Shown: positions 26,401 to 38,999, counted from the stretch's first letter. The stretch is DNA of 64,000 nucleotides from Darksidea phi (GCA_030770425.1 JASJFT010000132.1:61733-125732); one strand, 5' to 3'. Made by a program: numbers and translations. Notes: generated by a model from the sequence alone, not told the origin.

Positions 26401-27600
26401 CTAAGAGAGTATATAAAAATATTTTTATAAACTTTAAAAGCTTTTTAAAAGACTATAAAGAATATAATAATATATTTATAGTAATATATAGATTATTAAA
26501 ATATACTTTCTTATTATTCTACTTTAAGACTATTATTACTAAAAATATAGTTACTCTTTATTATATATATATATAGCGAGTCTTTAGTTCTCTATATACT
26601 ATAATCTTAAATTAAGATCTCTAATTTATATTAAACTTTATAAAAGAATTATATAAATTTATAAAAATTAACTAGTTATTATCTATAACCTACTATTTAT
26701 AGACTAATAATAATATAAAAGTATTTAATTAATAATTAAATTAATAATTATACCTCTTTATAAACTTCTATTAAGATAACTAGTCTAATCTTTTATCTAG
26801 TATAGACTAGGTCTAAGTAATTTTTCTATATAATATAATAGGATTTTTTTTATTTAAAATTAAATTCGATTATAAGACTTATTACTACTAGAATTAATAA
26901 GAATATATTTATAAATCTTCTAAATTACTAGATAATATAACTATATAGATAGTCTAAAAGTTTATAAAAATCTAAGCTAATATAATCTAATAGATTTATA
27001 ACTATATCTAAGCTAATATTATAGTAATTTAAAAAACTTAAAGCTAATAAGCTAATAAAAAATACTATTTCTTAAATTTTAATATAAAAGACTAAGTCTA
27101 TATTATATCTAAGAGATTTATTATCCTAAGACTAAGTCTAAAATTAAACTAGTAGATATATAGATTCTATCTTATTATTAACTAAAGGTATAGCTTTTAT
27201 ATAGTCTAGTTACCCTTTTATATAAAAATATATAATATTTTCTATATAAATAAGCTATATAAAGCTATATAAGATCTATTATCTAGTTAAGTACTCTCTA
27301 AAGAACTAGTTATAGAAGTAAATAGATATTTCGAGTAGTTAATAATTTATATTCTTAATAATTAGATTATTTATAGTAAGCTCTACTATTAAATAAAATA
27401 GATAAACTATAACTTAAATCTAATTTATTATCTAGTAAGCGATTTTATAAATATAGTCTAAAAAGTAAAAGAATTCTATAATAAGTATCTTAATAAGCTA
27501 GATTTATCTAAATAACTAGTCTAATAGTTAGAAACTATATTATAAGATAAGTTCTTTAGCCTCTAGTTAAAAGATAAGGTACTAATTAAGATAAAAATTT
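23480..27600 (+). pseudogene. gypsy Pol relic with chromodomain, H3
   Basis: With TAA/TAG read through, the frame gives RT (about 24690-25210) with the 'FYINYQKIN' block and the box YIDNILIY near 25085-25110, where the second catalytic Asp codon is lost. RNase H follows (about 25470-25900) with 'INYKIYNKKILIVI'. Integrase runs about 26220-27050 with the DFKSF region, and a chromodomain-like end about 27300-27480. This matches H4 throughout with mostly transition differences. It cannot be translated. Confidence 0.8.
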
Positions 27601-27644
27601 AAAAAAATTATCGATACTAAGTATAGGTCTCTACCCTTTATAGT

Positions 27645-27869
27645 CTACTAAAATAGGTAGTATAATATTAAAAGTTTAAGATAATTATCTCTAAGCTTAA
27701 GACTTCTTTCTTTTATAATCTACTAAAATAAATAGTATATAGCTTAGAGCTTATAATAATTATCCCTAAGCTTAAGGTACTCCTTCTTTATAGTTTATTA
27801 AAACGAGTAGTATAATATCTAGAATCTATAATAATTACTTCTAAGCTTAAAGTATTCTTCTATAGTCTT
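27645..27869 (+). repeat. 75-bp tandem repeat, three units (H3)
   Basis: Units start at 27645, 27720 and 27795, the inverse of the H1/H2 arrays. The 408 bp that follow (27870-28277) are 3' untranslated sequence ending in a purine tract (gaaaagagataa, 28266-28277). Confidence 0.88.
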
Positions 27870-28277
27870 ACTTTATTATAAATAGAAATATAGAAGAAGT
27901 AAGTCTTATTTTCTAGTAGAACTACGTATATATAACTTCTAGATAATATAAAAAATTAAGTTATTAGTATTCTCTTATAGATTTTATAATACCCTTTAGA
28001 TATATTAAGTACGTTATATAATATATATATTAGAAAAATATTTTTTAAATAATAATTTATATAATAAAATAAGTAGATATATATAAAGCTATATAATATT
28101 AATATACTTTAAGAATAATCTAGAGGGTACTAGTTAAATTATTTTTTTAAGTAGAAAATAATAGATATAGATATCTATTTATTCTTCCTCTCTTCTTCTC
28201 TCTCTAAAAGTATTTTTTCTTAATTATTCGTTTACTAAGGTCCTTAAGGATAAGGTCTTATTCTAGAAAAGAGATAA

Positions 28278-28544
28278 TATTATAGCCTATTCCCTAGGTA
28301 ATCTAGTTATTTTATTTATTTCTATTTCGATTAGTAGATTAGATAATCCTAAGGATTAGTTTAATAGTTAATTAGTTTATTTAGCGCGTTAAGTCCTATT
28401 TAGGTATAAGAACCCCTCGTTTTTATATTCTTATAGTACTATCTTAGAATAGCTTTAATATACTAATTCTACTATTAGTTAATTAGAAGGCTATCTTAGC
28501 TATTATAACTTCTAGTTAATTATACTTAGTTCTAGGATCTTATA
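28278..28544 (+). repeat. 3' LTR of H3 (267 bp)
   Basis: The termini are tattatag...tcttata. It is one base shorter than the minus-strand copies and is preceded by a purine tract and followed directly by D sequence. Confidence 0.9.
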
Positions 28545-28599
28545 TATACTAATTATTATATATCTCTATATATAAAAGATACTATATATAAGATATATA

Positions 28600-29530
28600 G
28601 TATACTTAGCTTTAATAATAAAGATATAAGCTTAGATAATATTTATAAGATTATTAAAATCTTTTAAAAAATCTTATTTAATTACTACTTATTAGTTTAT
28701 AAATAGACTAGTATCTTTTAAAATATAGCTATAAACTTTAGTATAATAGATATTATTATTATACTTTATAATATTCTATACCTTAATAATATCCTTATAT
28801 ATAATAAAGATTTAGATAATCTTCTCTTTAATATTATATATTTAACTAAGCTAGATTATATAGTACTAGCTTAGATAGAGAATCGATATAATAATCTTTA
28901 TTATAGTAGAAAATAAATAGTTAATAGACTTAAATAAGCTTTAATAGAGTATAGTAAATTATAGCTTATAGACTCTATTAAAACTTTTACTATTAGGACT
29001 AAGAAAGAGAAATAGAAATATATTAATAAGCGTTATATAAAGTATACTTCTACTTATACTATAGCTAATAGTATAAATATAACTAATAAAACTAATATTA
29101 CTAAATTAGCTAGTATACTAAAAAGTTAGAAGTATAATTTTTATTCTTATTATAAAAAGTCTTATTATAAAGGATTTAATTATTACTTTAAGCTATACCT
29201 TAAAAAGAATATAAAAATAAAGAAGAAAAGAAATACTAAGAAGATAAAAGCTAATACTATAAAAATAGTAATAGATATAGTAAATATTTATATAATAGTT
29301 AATTACTTATTATTACTATAAGAGTAATCTTCTTTTATAATATTAGATATTTTATATAATACTACTTTCTTTTATATAAATATCTTTTTATTAATACTTT
29401 AGTATACTACTTATAATATAATCTATAAATATTATTATTATTATAATATTATTATTAACTAAAGTATTTATAATAATAAATTTAAGTTTATTATCTAGTT
29501 AGATAAATCTATATTTATAATTAAAAATAT
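28600..29530 (+). pseudogene. copia Gag relic, element D
   Basis: This AT-rich relic is homologous to E's gag on the other strand. Near 29128-29190 the frame has the tyrosine-rich YxFYSYYKKSYYKxxxYY block, the expected RIP product of a CCHC zinc knuckle (Cys TGY to TAY, His CAY to TAY). The charged run after it (about 29200-29250) is usual downstream of copia knuckles. Start and stop cannot be fixed. Confidence 0.65.
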
Positions 29531-29543
29531 TAATAATATATTA

Positions 29544-30365
29544 TTATTATTTTTTTTAATATATAAGGGTATAAAGCTAAAATCTAAAAATTATATAAAT
29601 AGATATAGCTCTCTACCCGAGTTATATAAAAGTATTAATATATTATTTTATATAATTCGCGTATTTAATACTATAAATAGATCTAGTAGTCCTTTAGATA
29701 TACGATTATCGCGTATTACTTAGATTATCTCGAAGACTAAATAGCGGAACTACTAAGCCTCGATTAGAACTAGTAGCTATAGGACGTTTCTACGAAATAG
29801 CTAGGTATTAAATAGTCTATATATAAGAATACTAAGTACTCTCTCTACTTATTTATATATATCTCTACTTACTAAATATAAGATAACTTTCTATACTATC
29901 TTTATAGATTACTACTTCGTTTTACTTTAATCTACGGGTATACCCGTACGCTATACTATAAGATAAAGTAGTAGATTTTCTAGAGAGGAATCTTTAGACG
30001 AAGAAGAGTATAGAGTATATAATAAAGGTACTTTAAGCTATTTATAGATTTTAAGATATAAAGAAGATTAAAGAGATAAAGATAAAAGTAATAAAGTAAT
30101 AAAAGGCCGAAGTAGAGAAGGAGTTAGTAATATAGGGTAAGATTAATAGAGGCTATTTAATTTATATATATAGATTTAAAAGATAGTAGAAAGAAAAGAG
30201 AAGAGAAGAAGAGAAATAATTATTAGTATTTCGTAGTAGTTACTTAGTATTAACGTAGTAGAAATTATTATAGTATACTAGTCCTTTTCTATACTTAGTT
30301 AGTAAGACTAAATAAGAGTATATAATAGAATATTATATAAAAGAGTTTATATAACGGTCTAAGCC
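29544..30365. mobile_element. K: unclassified 822-bp insert with 13-bp target duplication
   Basis: D contains 822 bp that E lacks at the same point. They are bounded by two exact copies of taataatatatta (29531-29543 and 30366-30378), while E has a single variant of this word (4442-4454 inverted). A 13-bp duplication is too long for the LTR elements here. The left end is T-rich (eight T in a row near 29550), as expected for the poly-A end of a non-LTR element on the minus strand. Inside is a perfect 16-bp palindrome (29933-29948, tacgggtatacccgta) and a purine-rich stretch (about 30040-30225) that could encode a Lys/Glu/Arg-rich peptide on the plus strand. I recognise no domain. A 5'-truncated LINE or a SINE is the favoured reading. 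Confidence 0.55.
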
Positions 30366-30379
30366 TAATAATATATTAT

Positions 30380-30917
30380 AAGTCTAAGAACTAGATACTA
30401 TTTAATTTAATATTACTAAAAGTAATAGTATAGCTTAGACTATTATCTTATATAATATAATTTTTAAAAAGAATCTTATAATAAATATTATCTTATAAGC
30501 TTTCTTTAGATAAAAGGATTACTTTTATAATAATAATACTAATATACTTATAAAGCCTAATAGCTCTAAGTTTATCTATTTATTTAAAATAGATAAGATT
30601 TCTAATTTCCTAGTTATTTATAATAAAGAGAAGGTCGTATATATTATTATATATATTATTCTTTATAATAATTATTTCTTTTATATTATCTCTTATATAA
30701 TACGCCCTTTATATAAATAGTATATAATATTAAATTATTTAAATCTAGTATTACTAAGATACTTAGCTAAAAAGATTAATAATATAGAGATTTTTAATAT
30801 AAAACTATTTAACTATAAGTCTTATACTATAGTAAAATTATTATAAATCTTCTCTTATATACTATAAAAATATTATTCTTATATCTTAGATAAGATTTAT
30901 ATTAATATTATAAAATC
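30380..30917 (+). pseudogene. copia protease/integrase relic (N-terminal part), element D
   Basis: After K the frame resumes with the protease-to-integrase region. From about 30700 the relic follows the copia pre-integrase zinc finger: the 'RYLAKKINNIEI' stretch and the spaced Tyr residues that replace its His/Cys. The frame is broken by B at 30917 and continues at 46134 with 'PIISKKYN', which begins the integrase catalytic core. Confidence 0.7.
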
Positions 30918-31158
30918 TATAAGTAGATAGAGATATAGAATAAATATATTAAGTTATCTAACTATTTAGCTAAGATATAAGTAGAGGGTCTTATATACGA
31001 GTTATACTAGATTAGATAACTAGAGTAATTACTATAAGTTACTATATAGTTACTATAAGCTAGAATATAATTATAGCTAGTATATAGTTATAATAAATTA
31101 GTATAAATTATTATATAAATAGAATAATTATATAATATATAGTACTTAACTACTTATA
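30918..31158 (-). repeat. 3' LTR of element B (241 bp)
   Basis: The ends are tataagtag...ctacttata, an inverted pair. On the minus strand it is preceded by the purine tract ctaagagaggta (31159-31170). Bases 31011-31015 (attag) are the empty form of the site where C entered the other LTR. Confidence 0.92.
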
Positions 31159-31444
31159 TACCTCTCTTAGATTCGAACGTAGATTTAAAGCTAAAGTTTA
31201 TTTATTAGTTTTAAAGATTAATTTTAAAGCTTATTATTAGCTAATAGATCTCTCTCTTCTTATAAATATAAGAAGCTATATTATAGATCGAGAACTAGTC
31301 TCTATATTAGTATAGTACTAGATAGGTAGCCGCTATTATTATAGTATATATAGATTTCTTATATAATTAGACGTCTCTAGAGATATAAGACCCTTAATTA
31401 TACTTTATATAATATACTAATATAGAATTAATATACTAGTTTAT

Positions 31445-31549
31445 TAGCTAAATAGCTTATATAGTTAGCTAAGAAGCTTATATAGTTAGATAAGAAGTCT
31501 ATATAGTTAGCTAAGAAGCCTATATAATTAATTAAGAAGTCTATATAGT
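31445..31549 (-). repeat. 21-bp tandem repeat, five units (element B)
   Basis: Units start at 31445, 31466, 31487, 31508 and 31529. It is the same repeat as in A (four units, 1669-1752), just downstream of RNase H in the element's own orientation. Confidence 0.87.
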
Positions 31550-31559
31550 AGGAAAATTC

Positions 31560-34500
31560 TTAAAGTTTAGGAGTAATATCTAATTCTTATATTTTTACCT
31601 AGGTAGTAGTTTAGTAAGATCGTTAGCTAGTTAACTATTTAATAAGATATATAAGATATTAATATTACCTAATAGTACCTCTTAATAAAGCTAGTAGTAA
31701 TAAATATTAATATATTATACTATAGTCTTAAGTTATAGAATAGTTAAGATAAGTAACTAAATTATTTATTAATTATTATAGTATATTAATTATTTATAAT
31801 CTAGATCGAATCTAATATATTTAAATACTCTTTACTATTAGATTAGCTTAGTACTAGCTAATAAGATAACTATTAGTTCTATTTTAGTCGTTAATTTTAT
31901 AATATATCGTTATAGTATAACCTTCTAATTAATAGATTTACTAAATAGAAAGAATATATATCCTTATAAGCTTTTCTAAGTAGTCTTATAATTAGTAAAG
32001 AAGGTATCTAATACTCTATAAAAGTTAGATATTAATTTAGATATAAGTTTATTAGTAATATAAATAGATTTAATAGATATTAATATATTATAGTATATTA
32101 CTTAATTCTTTATACCTAATAGATAGATAATCGTTTAATAGGTAATATCTAGATATTATTATAAAGAATTTATAAAAAACTTAGCTAGCTTTAAGTAAGC
32201 TTTTAAGATATTTAAATAAGTAATATAGTATAGTAGTAAAGAAAGCCTTCTAATTAAGTATTAAAGATTTAAGTAAGTAGTAAAATATTAGACTAGACTC
32301 TAAAGAACTATCGTCTAAAAGTATTTTTAATTAGAGTTTATTATCTATTCTATTATATAATAGATAGAGAAAATAGTTTAATTTAACTAATTTTAGCTAT
32401 CTATTCTATTAATTCTTCTCTTCTATTTCTCTAACTATAGGTTATAAGCTCTACTACCCTATCTCTAATATACCTATATACTATAGTAACTCCTACTATA
32501 TAGTTAATAGATCCGACTAGCTATATATATTATTACTTAATAGAATCTATTATTTCGTTCTTTAAAGGTATTAGTTCCTTGAGTAGTAGTAATATAGTAA
32601 ATAGCTTTAAGTAGAACTTTAGTAAAGAATATTTCTAAGTAAACTTCTTAATATATAAGCTTTATAATAGCTAGATTAAGCTACTATCGCGATCTTTAAT
32701 AGTTTAAATATTATAAAATATCTATAGTTCTCTTAAAAATCTAATCTTATATTATTATAATAGCTTATACTTAAATTTATATAGGATAACTATATATACT
32801 AATATACTAAGAACGATAATATTATTAATAAAGAAGAAGACTAGTAGCTTCTTATTTTTTTATAGGTAGGAAGTATTCTTAATAGGTATAAGATCTAGCT
32901 TTATAAGCGTTTTAATAAGCTCTTTATATTAGAGTAATAGAGATATCTTTAGATTATAAAGTACTCGGCGTAGTTTCTATAAGTAATTAGAATTAAAGAA
33001 TCCTTCTAGCTAATAATAGTAGACTAATATTACTAGCTTAGTATTAGTAAACGTATTAATAGTATTATATTAATAAATTTCTATATTAAAGTAGATAATA
33101 ATAGCTATTAGAGCTTAAAATATTCGAATAGCTAGTATAGTAGTATAGATATCTTCTACTATTATTTATAGATCGCTATATATATAGATCTAAGTCTTAT
33201 ATTTTAATAAGTAGTCTTAATTATAAAGTTTATATTTATATACCTATATTAATAGAAGAATCTTATTATCTTAAGTATACTAAGTATTATATTTATTCTA
33301 GATTATCTACTTATAGATTTCTTTATATTTAATTATTACTAGTTCTTATTATATAGCTTATAAGAAGTCTTTCTTATAGAGAGATAGTAGCTTTATTATA
33401 TCCTTATAGTACTTTAGTTCTACTAGTAGCTTTATATATTTAAATCGTATTTTTAGTACTATTACTAAGGTAACTATATAGGTTAACTAGTAAGTATTAA
33501 TAAAGAAGCTAAAGTTCTTCTATATAGACTTCGTTTTTACTACTCTAGTTAATCCTTTAGATAAAATATAATATTTATAGAGATTAGTATTTATTAGTTC
33601 TTAATACTTCGTATAATTCGAATTAGACTTAGTTCTATACTTATACTTTAAGGGTCGATTTAATAACTATAGTAGTAGCTTAGATAAATTTATCTCTAAG
33701 ACTAATAGATTTAGTATAAGAAGCTAATTTACTATAAGTTTCTAAGTAGTAGCTTATATAATAACCTAAGTAGTAATCTAAGTAATAGATTTTATAGTTT
33801 TTATAAGAGCTATATATTTATCTTCTAATAAGACTTCTAAGAAAGTATTCTTACTATTTAGTATAAATAAGTAATATTTATAAGCGAATTACTCTAATTT
33901 AAAGTCTTAAAAAAGAGAATCTAAATTATCTTAAGGTTAATAGAATAGATTCTCTTAAAATATAATATCTCTTATATAAATTATCTTACTACTATAAGCT
34001 TTACTTCTTATCTTTAGTATTTAGATTCTATAAATATTTAATAAATTATAATTAACTAGATATCCTACTAATACTTATAGACTAAGCTTATTATCTTTAA
34101 GTATCTATTTATATAATATATAGACTCTATAGTTATAAATATATAAATAAACTAGTAATAGCTTTTTCTAATATATAATTTCGAATAGTATTTTCTAGTT
34201 TAGTAATTATATAGGTATTTAGTTAAGTAGATAGACTACTATTCTATAAATCTTAGAACTAAGAGCTAGTAGGAGATTTACTATAATTCTTATTAAATAA
34301 CTTCTTTTAATTAGACTTCTACCTAAGTATTTAGCTAAGCTATTTTATTTAATAGTATATAGTACTTATATCTATAGTTTAATTCCTTCTTATAGATAGT
34401 AGGCTCGTACTAAATCGTCTAATAGGTTATAGTCTTACTTATTATTAACTATTAGAAAGATAATAGTTATATTAAATTTTTATTTAATAGCTCTATCTAG

Positions 34501-34950
34501 CTATTTAAGCGTTACCTAAAGAGTAGACTTATTATACTTAACTATTATATAGACTATATATAGTTTTAAGAATAGATTAAATATATAAAATATATATTAA
34601 TAGTTATTATAGACTAATATATTAAGTTTAATTAAATTAATCGCTATAGTTTTAAACGATTAGCTAGTATCTAGTTTATAATTAAATCGATAAGAGATAA
34701 TATAATAGGCTTTATTCTATAGATACTCCTTATAATAAATTATTTTAGAAGTTATTATACTATTATCTATATAAAGGTCTAAAATATTACTAGCTAATAA
34801 ATAAATTATATTACTATTTAAATAATCTATAAGTAAATAAATTTATAACTTATTTAGTAATCTAGATTAAAGTAGTAGAATTAAGATCTATAGTTAGTAC
34901 TAATTAATAGTAAATACTATATACTAAGTAGATTATAGTAGCTTAGTATA
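31560..34950 (-). pseudogene. copia Pol relic (integrase, RT, RNase H), element B
   Basis: On the minus strand, read through stops, about 34900-34000 is integrase. It has the 'LGRSLIKRSYLIRI' block that follows the third acidic residue in copia integrases and the C-terminal 'LVGYLVNY' segment. About 33500-32500 is RT, matching A. About 32450-31560 is RNase H ending in the 'LTK.LPRQK'-type block. Integrase upstream of RT is the copia order. No ATG is available and stops are frequent. Confidence 0.83.
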
Positions 34951-37900
34951 ATAGACTACGAGCTAGTATTCGTTAACCTTAATAAGCTTCGCGATATTCT
35001 AAGATTAAATTCTTAATTAATATAAAATATTTCTTCCTAAGTTAAAATAAACGTTTAATAAGAATAGCTATAATAGTAATACTAGACTAATAAAGAAGCT
35101 AGGGATTAGAACTATTTATTTAAATATTATCTTTTTTAAGTTCTAAGATATTAATAGGAATATCTATATATTTTCCTAGGCCTGAATAGCTATCTCTAAG
35201 CTTTTAGCTAGAATAATATTATTAAGCGAAGTCGGGGCTTTTTATTAAAACTTAGTAGGATTATTATAGATATAAATATCTATATCTAGGTCTAATATCT
35301 AGGAATAGAAAAGTAGGTAGATATTATTAACTATTAAGATATTATATACTACTAAAAATATAGTATAGGCTTTATATTTATAATATAATAAATTATCGTC
35401 TATATTAATTTCTATTATATTAGCTATATTATTATACTAGCTAGTCTACTTTTACTATTTATAGTATTAATTCCTCTTATATATTTTAGTTAAGATACCC
35501 TTCTTATTCTTAACTTTAAAATTAGTTATTTTTTTAGTCTTTTTAAAGTTCTTTATAAATTCTTTCTTATATAGTAAGATATTAATATATTAGTACTATT
35601 CCTAGTAGTATAGATTTCCGTATAGATATAGCTTTAATAGTTTTAATAACTTATTATTTTATAATCTTTTCTTATTATATAGAGACTATTCTTAATTTAG
35701 TATAGTTATAAATATATTATTACTAATATTTAGCTTTATTATCTACGTTATTTAGTAATAGCGTAGATAGCTAACTAGTAGATTAGATAGTATAGGATTA
35801 ATTAAACTATTTAATCTAGCTTTTATATTAAATACTATAATAGCTATAATAACTATATAACCTAAATTAATCTATTTAATAGCTTATATTAGATTCTTAT
35901 ATAGCTAATATTCTAATATCTCTAATCTATTTTATAAGTAAGTAGGTAGTATAAGTAAGTAGGTACCCTACTTAACTTTTCGTATATAAAAAGCTATATA
36001 GTTTAATAATATACTAGAAATTTATTAATATAATAGCTATTCTAAATTAAGTAATACTTATAGTAGTCTTCTTATATATTTATAAGTTATATCTAAGTTC
36101 TCTATAATATATATAGTACGCTAAAGCCTATTAGCTTATACCTAATTACCTAGTAACTTAATATCTTTTATTCTCTTATTACTACTTAGTAGCCTTCTAA
36201 ATAATAATAGCCTCTCTCTTTATCTTAATTAGAATATTTTACTTCTAGATTCTCTTCTTTTTATATACTCTACGTATTATAGTAATCTTAATTATCTTCT
36301 CTAAGCTCGCGATTTATTCGTATATAAGTATAATTTTATAAGCTATTACCTTAGTATCTTTTCTTAACTAATTAATAGCTATAATAATAGAAGTAGATAA
36401 TAAGCTCTTATACCTATATACGTACTTATAAATTAGCGTTAATTAAGCCTATACTTTATATATATTACTTAGTATTCTAGTCTTCTATATAGTCTCTAGT
36501 AGAACTACTAGCGACGACGTCCTTAGCTTAATATTAAGCTTTAAGATTACTACCTCTAGATTATATAGAACTAGACTAGTATCTTAAAAGCTTATATAGA
36601 TATTCTTCTCTATAATAATCTTATTATAGACTATATAGAAGATAGATAGAAATTCTAACTTTATAATATAGTTAATATAATTATAAATTAGACTATTAAT
36701 CTAATCCTTATACGTACGCTTTAATAGTAAGAAATAGTCTATATTAAGTAGTTATAAGAGGTATAATAAATAAGCTAGTATATAAAGAGTATAGATTTTA
36801 TTCTTCTTATAAAGATTCTAGAATTTCTTTAAGATATATCTACTATAGCTATTAAGAATTAGTAGTAGATATATATCTACTCTATAATCTATTATATATT
36901 TAATAAAGTACTTTAGCTAGATAACTCCTAGATTATTATTTATCTAGTCGTTATTATTAATATTAATAACCTAATTATCTAGTATATTATTACCCTCGTA
37001 CTAGATAGAGAGATAGTACTTACTAGTAAAAATAATAAAGAGCGGAATAGTCTATCTAGTAGTATTAATTTCTTATATTATAGTAATCTACTTATAATTA
37101 CTTAGCTAGATAGCTTTAGTCTACCTACGTCTCTCTAAGCTAGTAACGACTAGTTATACTAATATCTTATCTATTAAAAAGCTAGCTTCGTTAAAGTTAT
37201 AAATATTCTAATTAATAATATCCTAGATAGTCTTAATATATACTACTTAGTTAAACTAGATTTAAATAATATTAGAATTCTTATAAAGAGCTCGCTATTA
37301 ATTATAAAGTTAACTAAATTATATTCTAAGATTATTAGTTTAGTTAACGAAGTTTTTAGACTATTACTTATTTATCTACTTAGTACTATATATAATAAGT
37401 AGTCTATTTACTATATCTTATATAGTCTCTAGTATAGAGGTATATTCTTACGAATCTAGATCGAGTATATAGCTAATAACTACCTCCTCCTCTAGCTTAA
37501 AAAGCTTCTTTAATTTAGACTAGTAATCGTATTGTATAGTAATTCTAGTATATTAGTATTATAGTATTATTTAAAGGATATTAAACGTTACTATAGTACG
37601 TTTAATAGACTAGATCTAATTCTAATTAATAGCTAAGATAGCTAGGGAGATATCTACTTTATTATAGAGTAATTAAATAGTAGTTAGTTAAGCTATAAGA
37701 GTTAATAGATAATACGTTACGAAAAGTTAGATAGAATATCTACTTACTTATACTACCTACTTACTTATAAAATAGATTAATAGATTAAGCTATATAGCTT
37801 AATTATAAACTATTAGAAAGATTATATTCTATTCTTCGAGATTCTTTCTACGTATATATAGTACTTTAGCTAAGTTATATATCTTCTAAATCTTATATTC

Positions 37901-38390
37901 TTAATCGACTAATAATAAGATAAATAGCTACTTTAAAGCCTTAAGCTAATTATATAGTAATTTCTAATTCTTAATCTAATAGATAAGGTCTTTAGCTAGT
38001 ATATTAGCTATATAGACTTCGATTTAGCTAAGCTTATCCTTAGTTCTATAGTATTCTTTTAGCTCTATATAGTAAATACTTAGGTCCTTATTATATTAAG
38101 TAAGAGCTATTAAGCTAGATTTAATTATTAGTAACCTATTCTTATTAATAGGTAGCGTAGAATTAATTAGATATTTAGACTTATTTAGTTTTATAGAAGC
38201 TTTAGCTTCGGAATTAATATAGTTCTATATATTAGCTATCTTAATTAATCTTTATATAGTATAGATTTATAAATTCTAATTATATAGATCTTAGAGAATA
38301 GTAGCTAAACTAGCTTTAGATATAATAGATAACGAGGTTATTATTTTATTATATAGAGAAAAATAAAATAGATTATATAATATAAACGGA
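34950..38390 (-). pseudogene. copia Gag/protease region relic, element B
   Basis: These 3.4 kb lie between the primer-binding site and integrase on the minus strand, where Gag and protease must be. I do not recognise an intact knuckle or protease motif. The region is larger than usual for copia Gag, so an extra domain or an undetected older insert is possible. Sister A does not cover it, so there is no copy in the window to compare. Confidence 0.5.
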
Positions 38391-38397
38391 TTAAACT

Positions 38398-38408
38398 AGA
38401 CTTATAAC
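38398..38408 (-). promoter_or_regulatory. Probable primer-binding site of element B
   Basis: On the minus strand the word next to the 5' LTR is gttataagtct. It differs only by transitions from GTTATGAGCCC, the complement of the initiator-Met tRNA anticodon arm that copia and Ty5 use as a half-tRNA primer. It is shared with E (6701-6711). Confidence 0.48.
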
Positions 38409-38506
38409 TATAAGTAGATAAAGATATAAAATAAATATATTAAGTTATCTAACTATCTAGCTAGAATATAAGTAGAGGGTTTTATATATAAGTTATACTA
38501 GATTAG
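38409..38506 (-). repeat. 5' LTR of element B, inner part (98 bp)
   Basis: It starts with tataagtag and aligns with 30918-31015. It is broken after attag (38502-38506), the left TSD of C, and continues at 45986. Confidence 0.92.
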
Positions 38507-38974
38507 TATTATAACCCTAGAATTAGAAGGATATAAAGTAAGCTTAGATATAGTTAGATTTATTAAATTATACTTAGTTAGTAATCTAATATTACGTAAC
38601 TTAGACATTAGGGACGTAGTAGTTAGATAGTAACTATAATAACTAGGAACGCTATAAATATAATATAAGAATAATAACTATAATAGTTATAAACGTAATA
38701 GACGTAGGGTAAGACTAATAACTATTATAACTAATAACTTAAATAAGAGGTATAAGAGAGTAGAGGATCTCTTAGACTTTCTATTTTAATTCCTTATAGT
38801 TAATCCTTTAGTTTATACCTAATACTTATAAATAAGATTAAATCTTTTTCTAAGTAGTTATTCTAGTAATAGAATTTATTAATCTAATCTTAATCTTTTA
38901 GAACCTAATAGTATAATAAATATACTATTAGCCCTAATCCGAATCCTATATTAAAGTATATATAACGTATAATA
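38507..38974 (+). repeat. 5' LTR of element C (468 bp)
   Basis: The ends are tattataacc...cgtataata (TG...CA before RIP). It aligns base for base with 45513-45980, and the differences I see are C/T or G/A. Confidence 0.94.
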
Positions 38975-38999
38975 TATTAATTACCTTAAATCTAGATTA

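Larger units (their letters stand above)
23000..28544 (+). mobile_element. Element H3: Ty3/gypsy chromovirus, 3' part
   Basis: This H-family copy on the plus strand begins in the middle of gag, because E is inserted there. Its 5' LTR, leader and N-terminal gag should lie left of E, outside the window. Order: gag remnant, protease/RT, RNase H, integrase, chromodomain, 75-bp repeats, 3' untranslated stretch, LTR. It sits in D near D's gag. The right TSD is tatac (28545-28549), and the empty site is at 5436-5440 in E. Confidence 0.88.
28545..30917 (+). mobile_element. Element D: Ty1/copia, segment 1 (gag to integrase)
   Basis: This is the first visible segment of D, the oldest frame of the nest from here to 63802. 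D's 5' LTR and leader lie before H3 and are not in the window. The segment is homologous to E (about 5440 down to 3903) apart from the K insert. Order: gag with a former zinc knuckle, K insert, protease/integrase start. It ends at 30917 where B is inserted. The left TSD of B is aaatc (30913-30917) and the right copy is aaacc (46129-46133), a C/T difference. Confidence 0.87.
30918..38506 (-). mobile_element. Element B: Ty1/copia, main part (C splits its 5' LTR)
   Basis: This AB-family copia element lies on the minus strand. Its 3' LTR is 30918-31158, internal 31159-38408, and the 5' LTR starts at 38409, is interrupted at 38506 by element C and resumes at 45986-46128. Reassembled, the 5' LTR is 98 + 143 = 241 bp, equal to the 3' LTR. 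B is inserted in D's integrase relic in antisense orientation, with TSD aaatc/aaacc. The internal region of 7.25 kb is long for copia, with about 4.9 kb upstream of RT. Confidence 0.92.

Noticed and set aside
23000..28544. H3 as a 5'-deleted element
   Set aside because: Its left edge coincides exactly with the outer end of E's LTR, so E interrupted it; the missing part should be left of E rather than deleted.
29933..29948. The 16-bp palindrome as a terminator hairpin or regulatory operator
   Set aside because: It stands alone inside the K insert, with no gene beside it and no second copy that I can see; no function can be supported.
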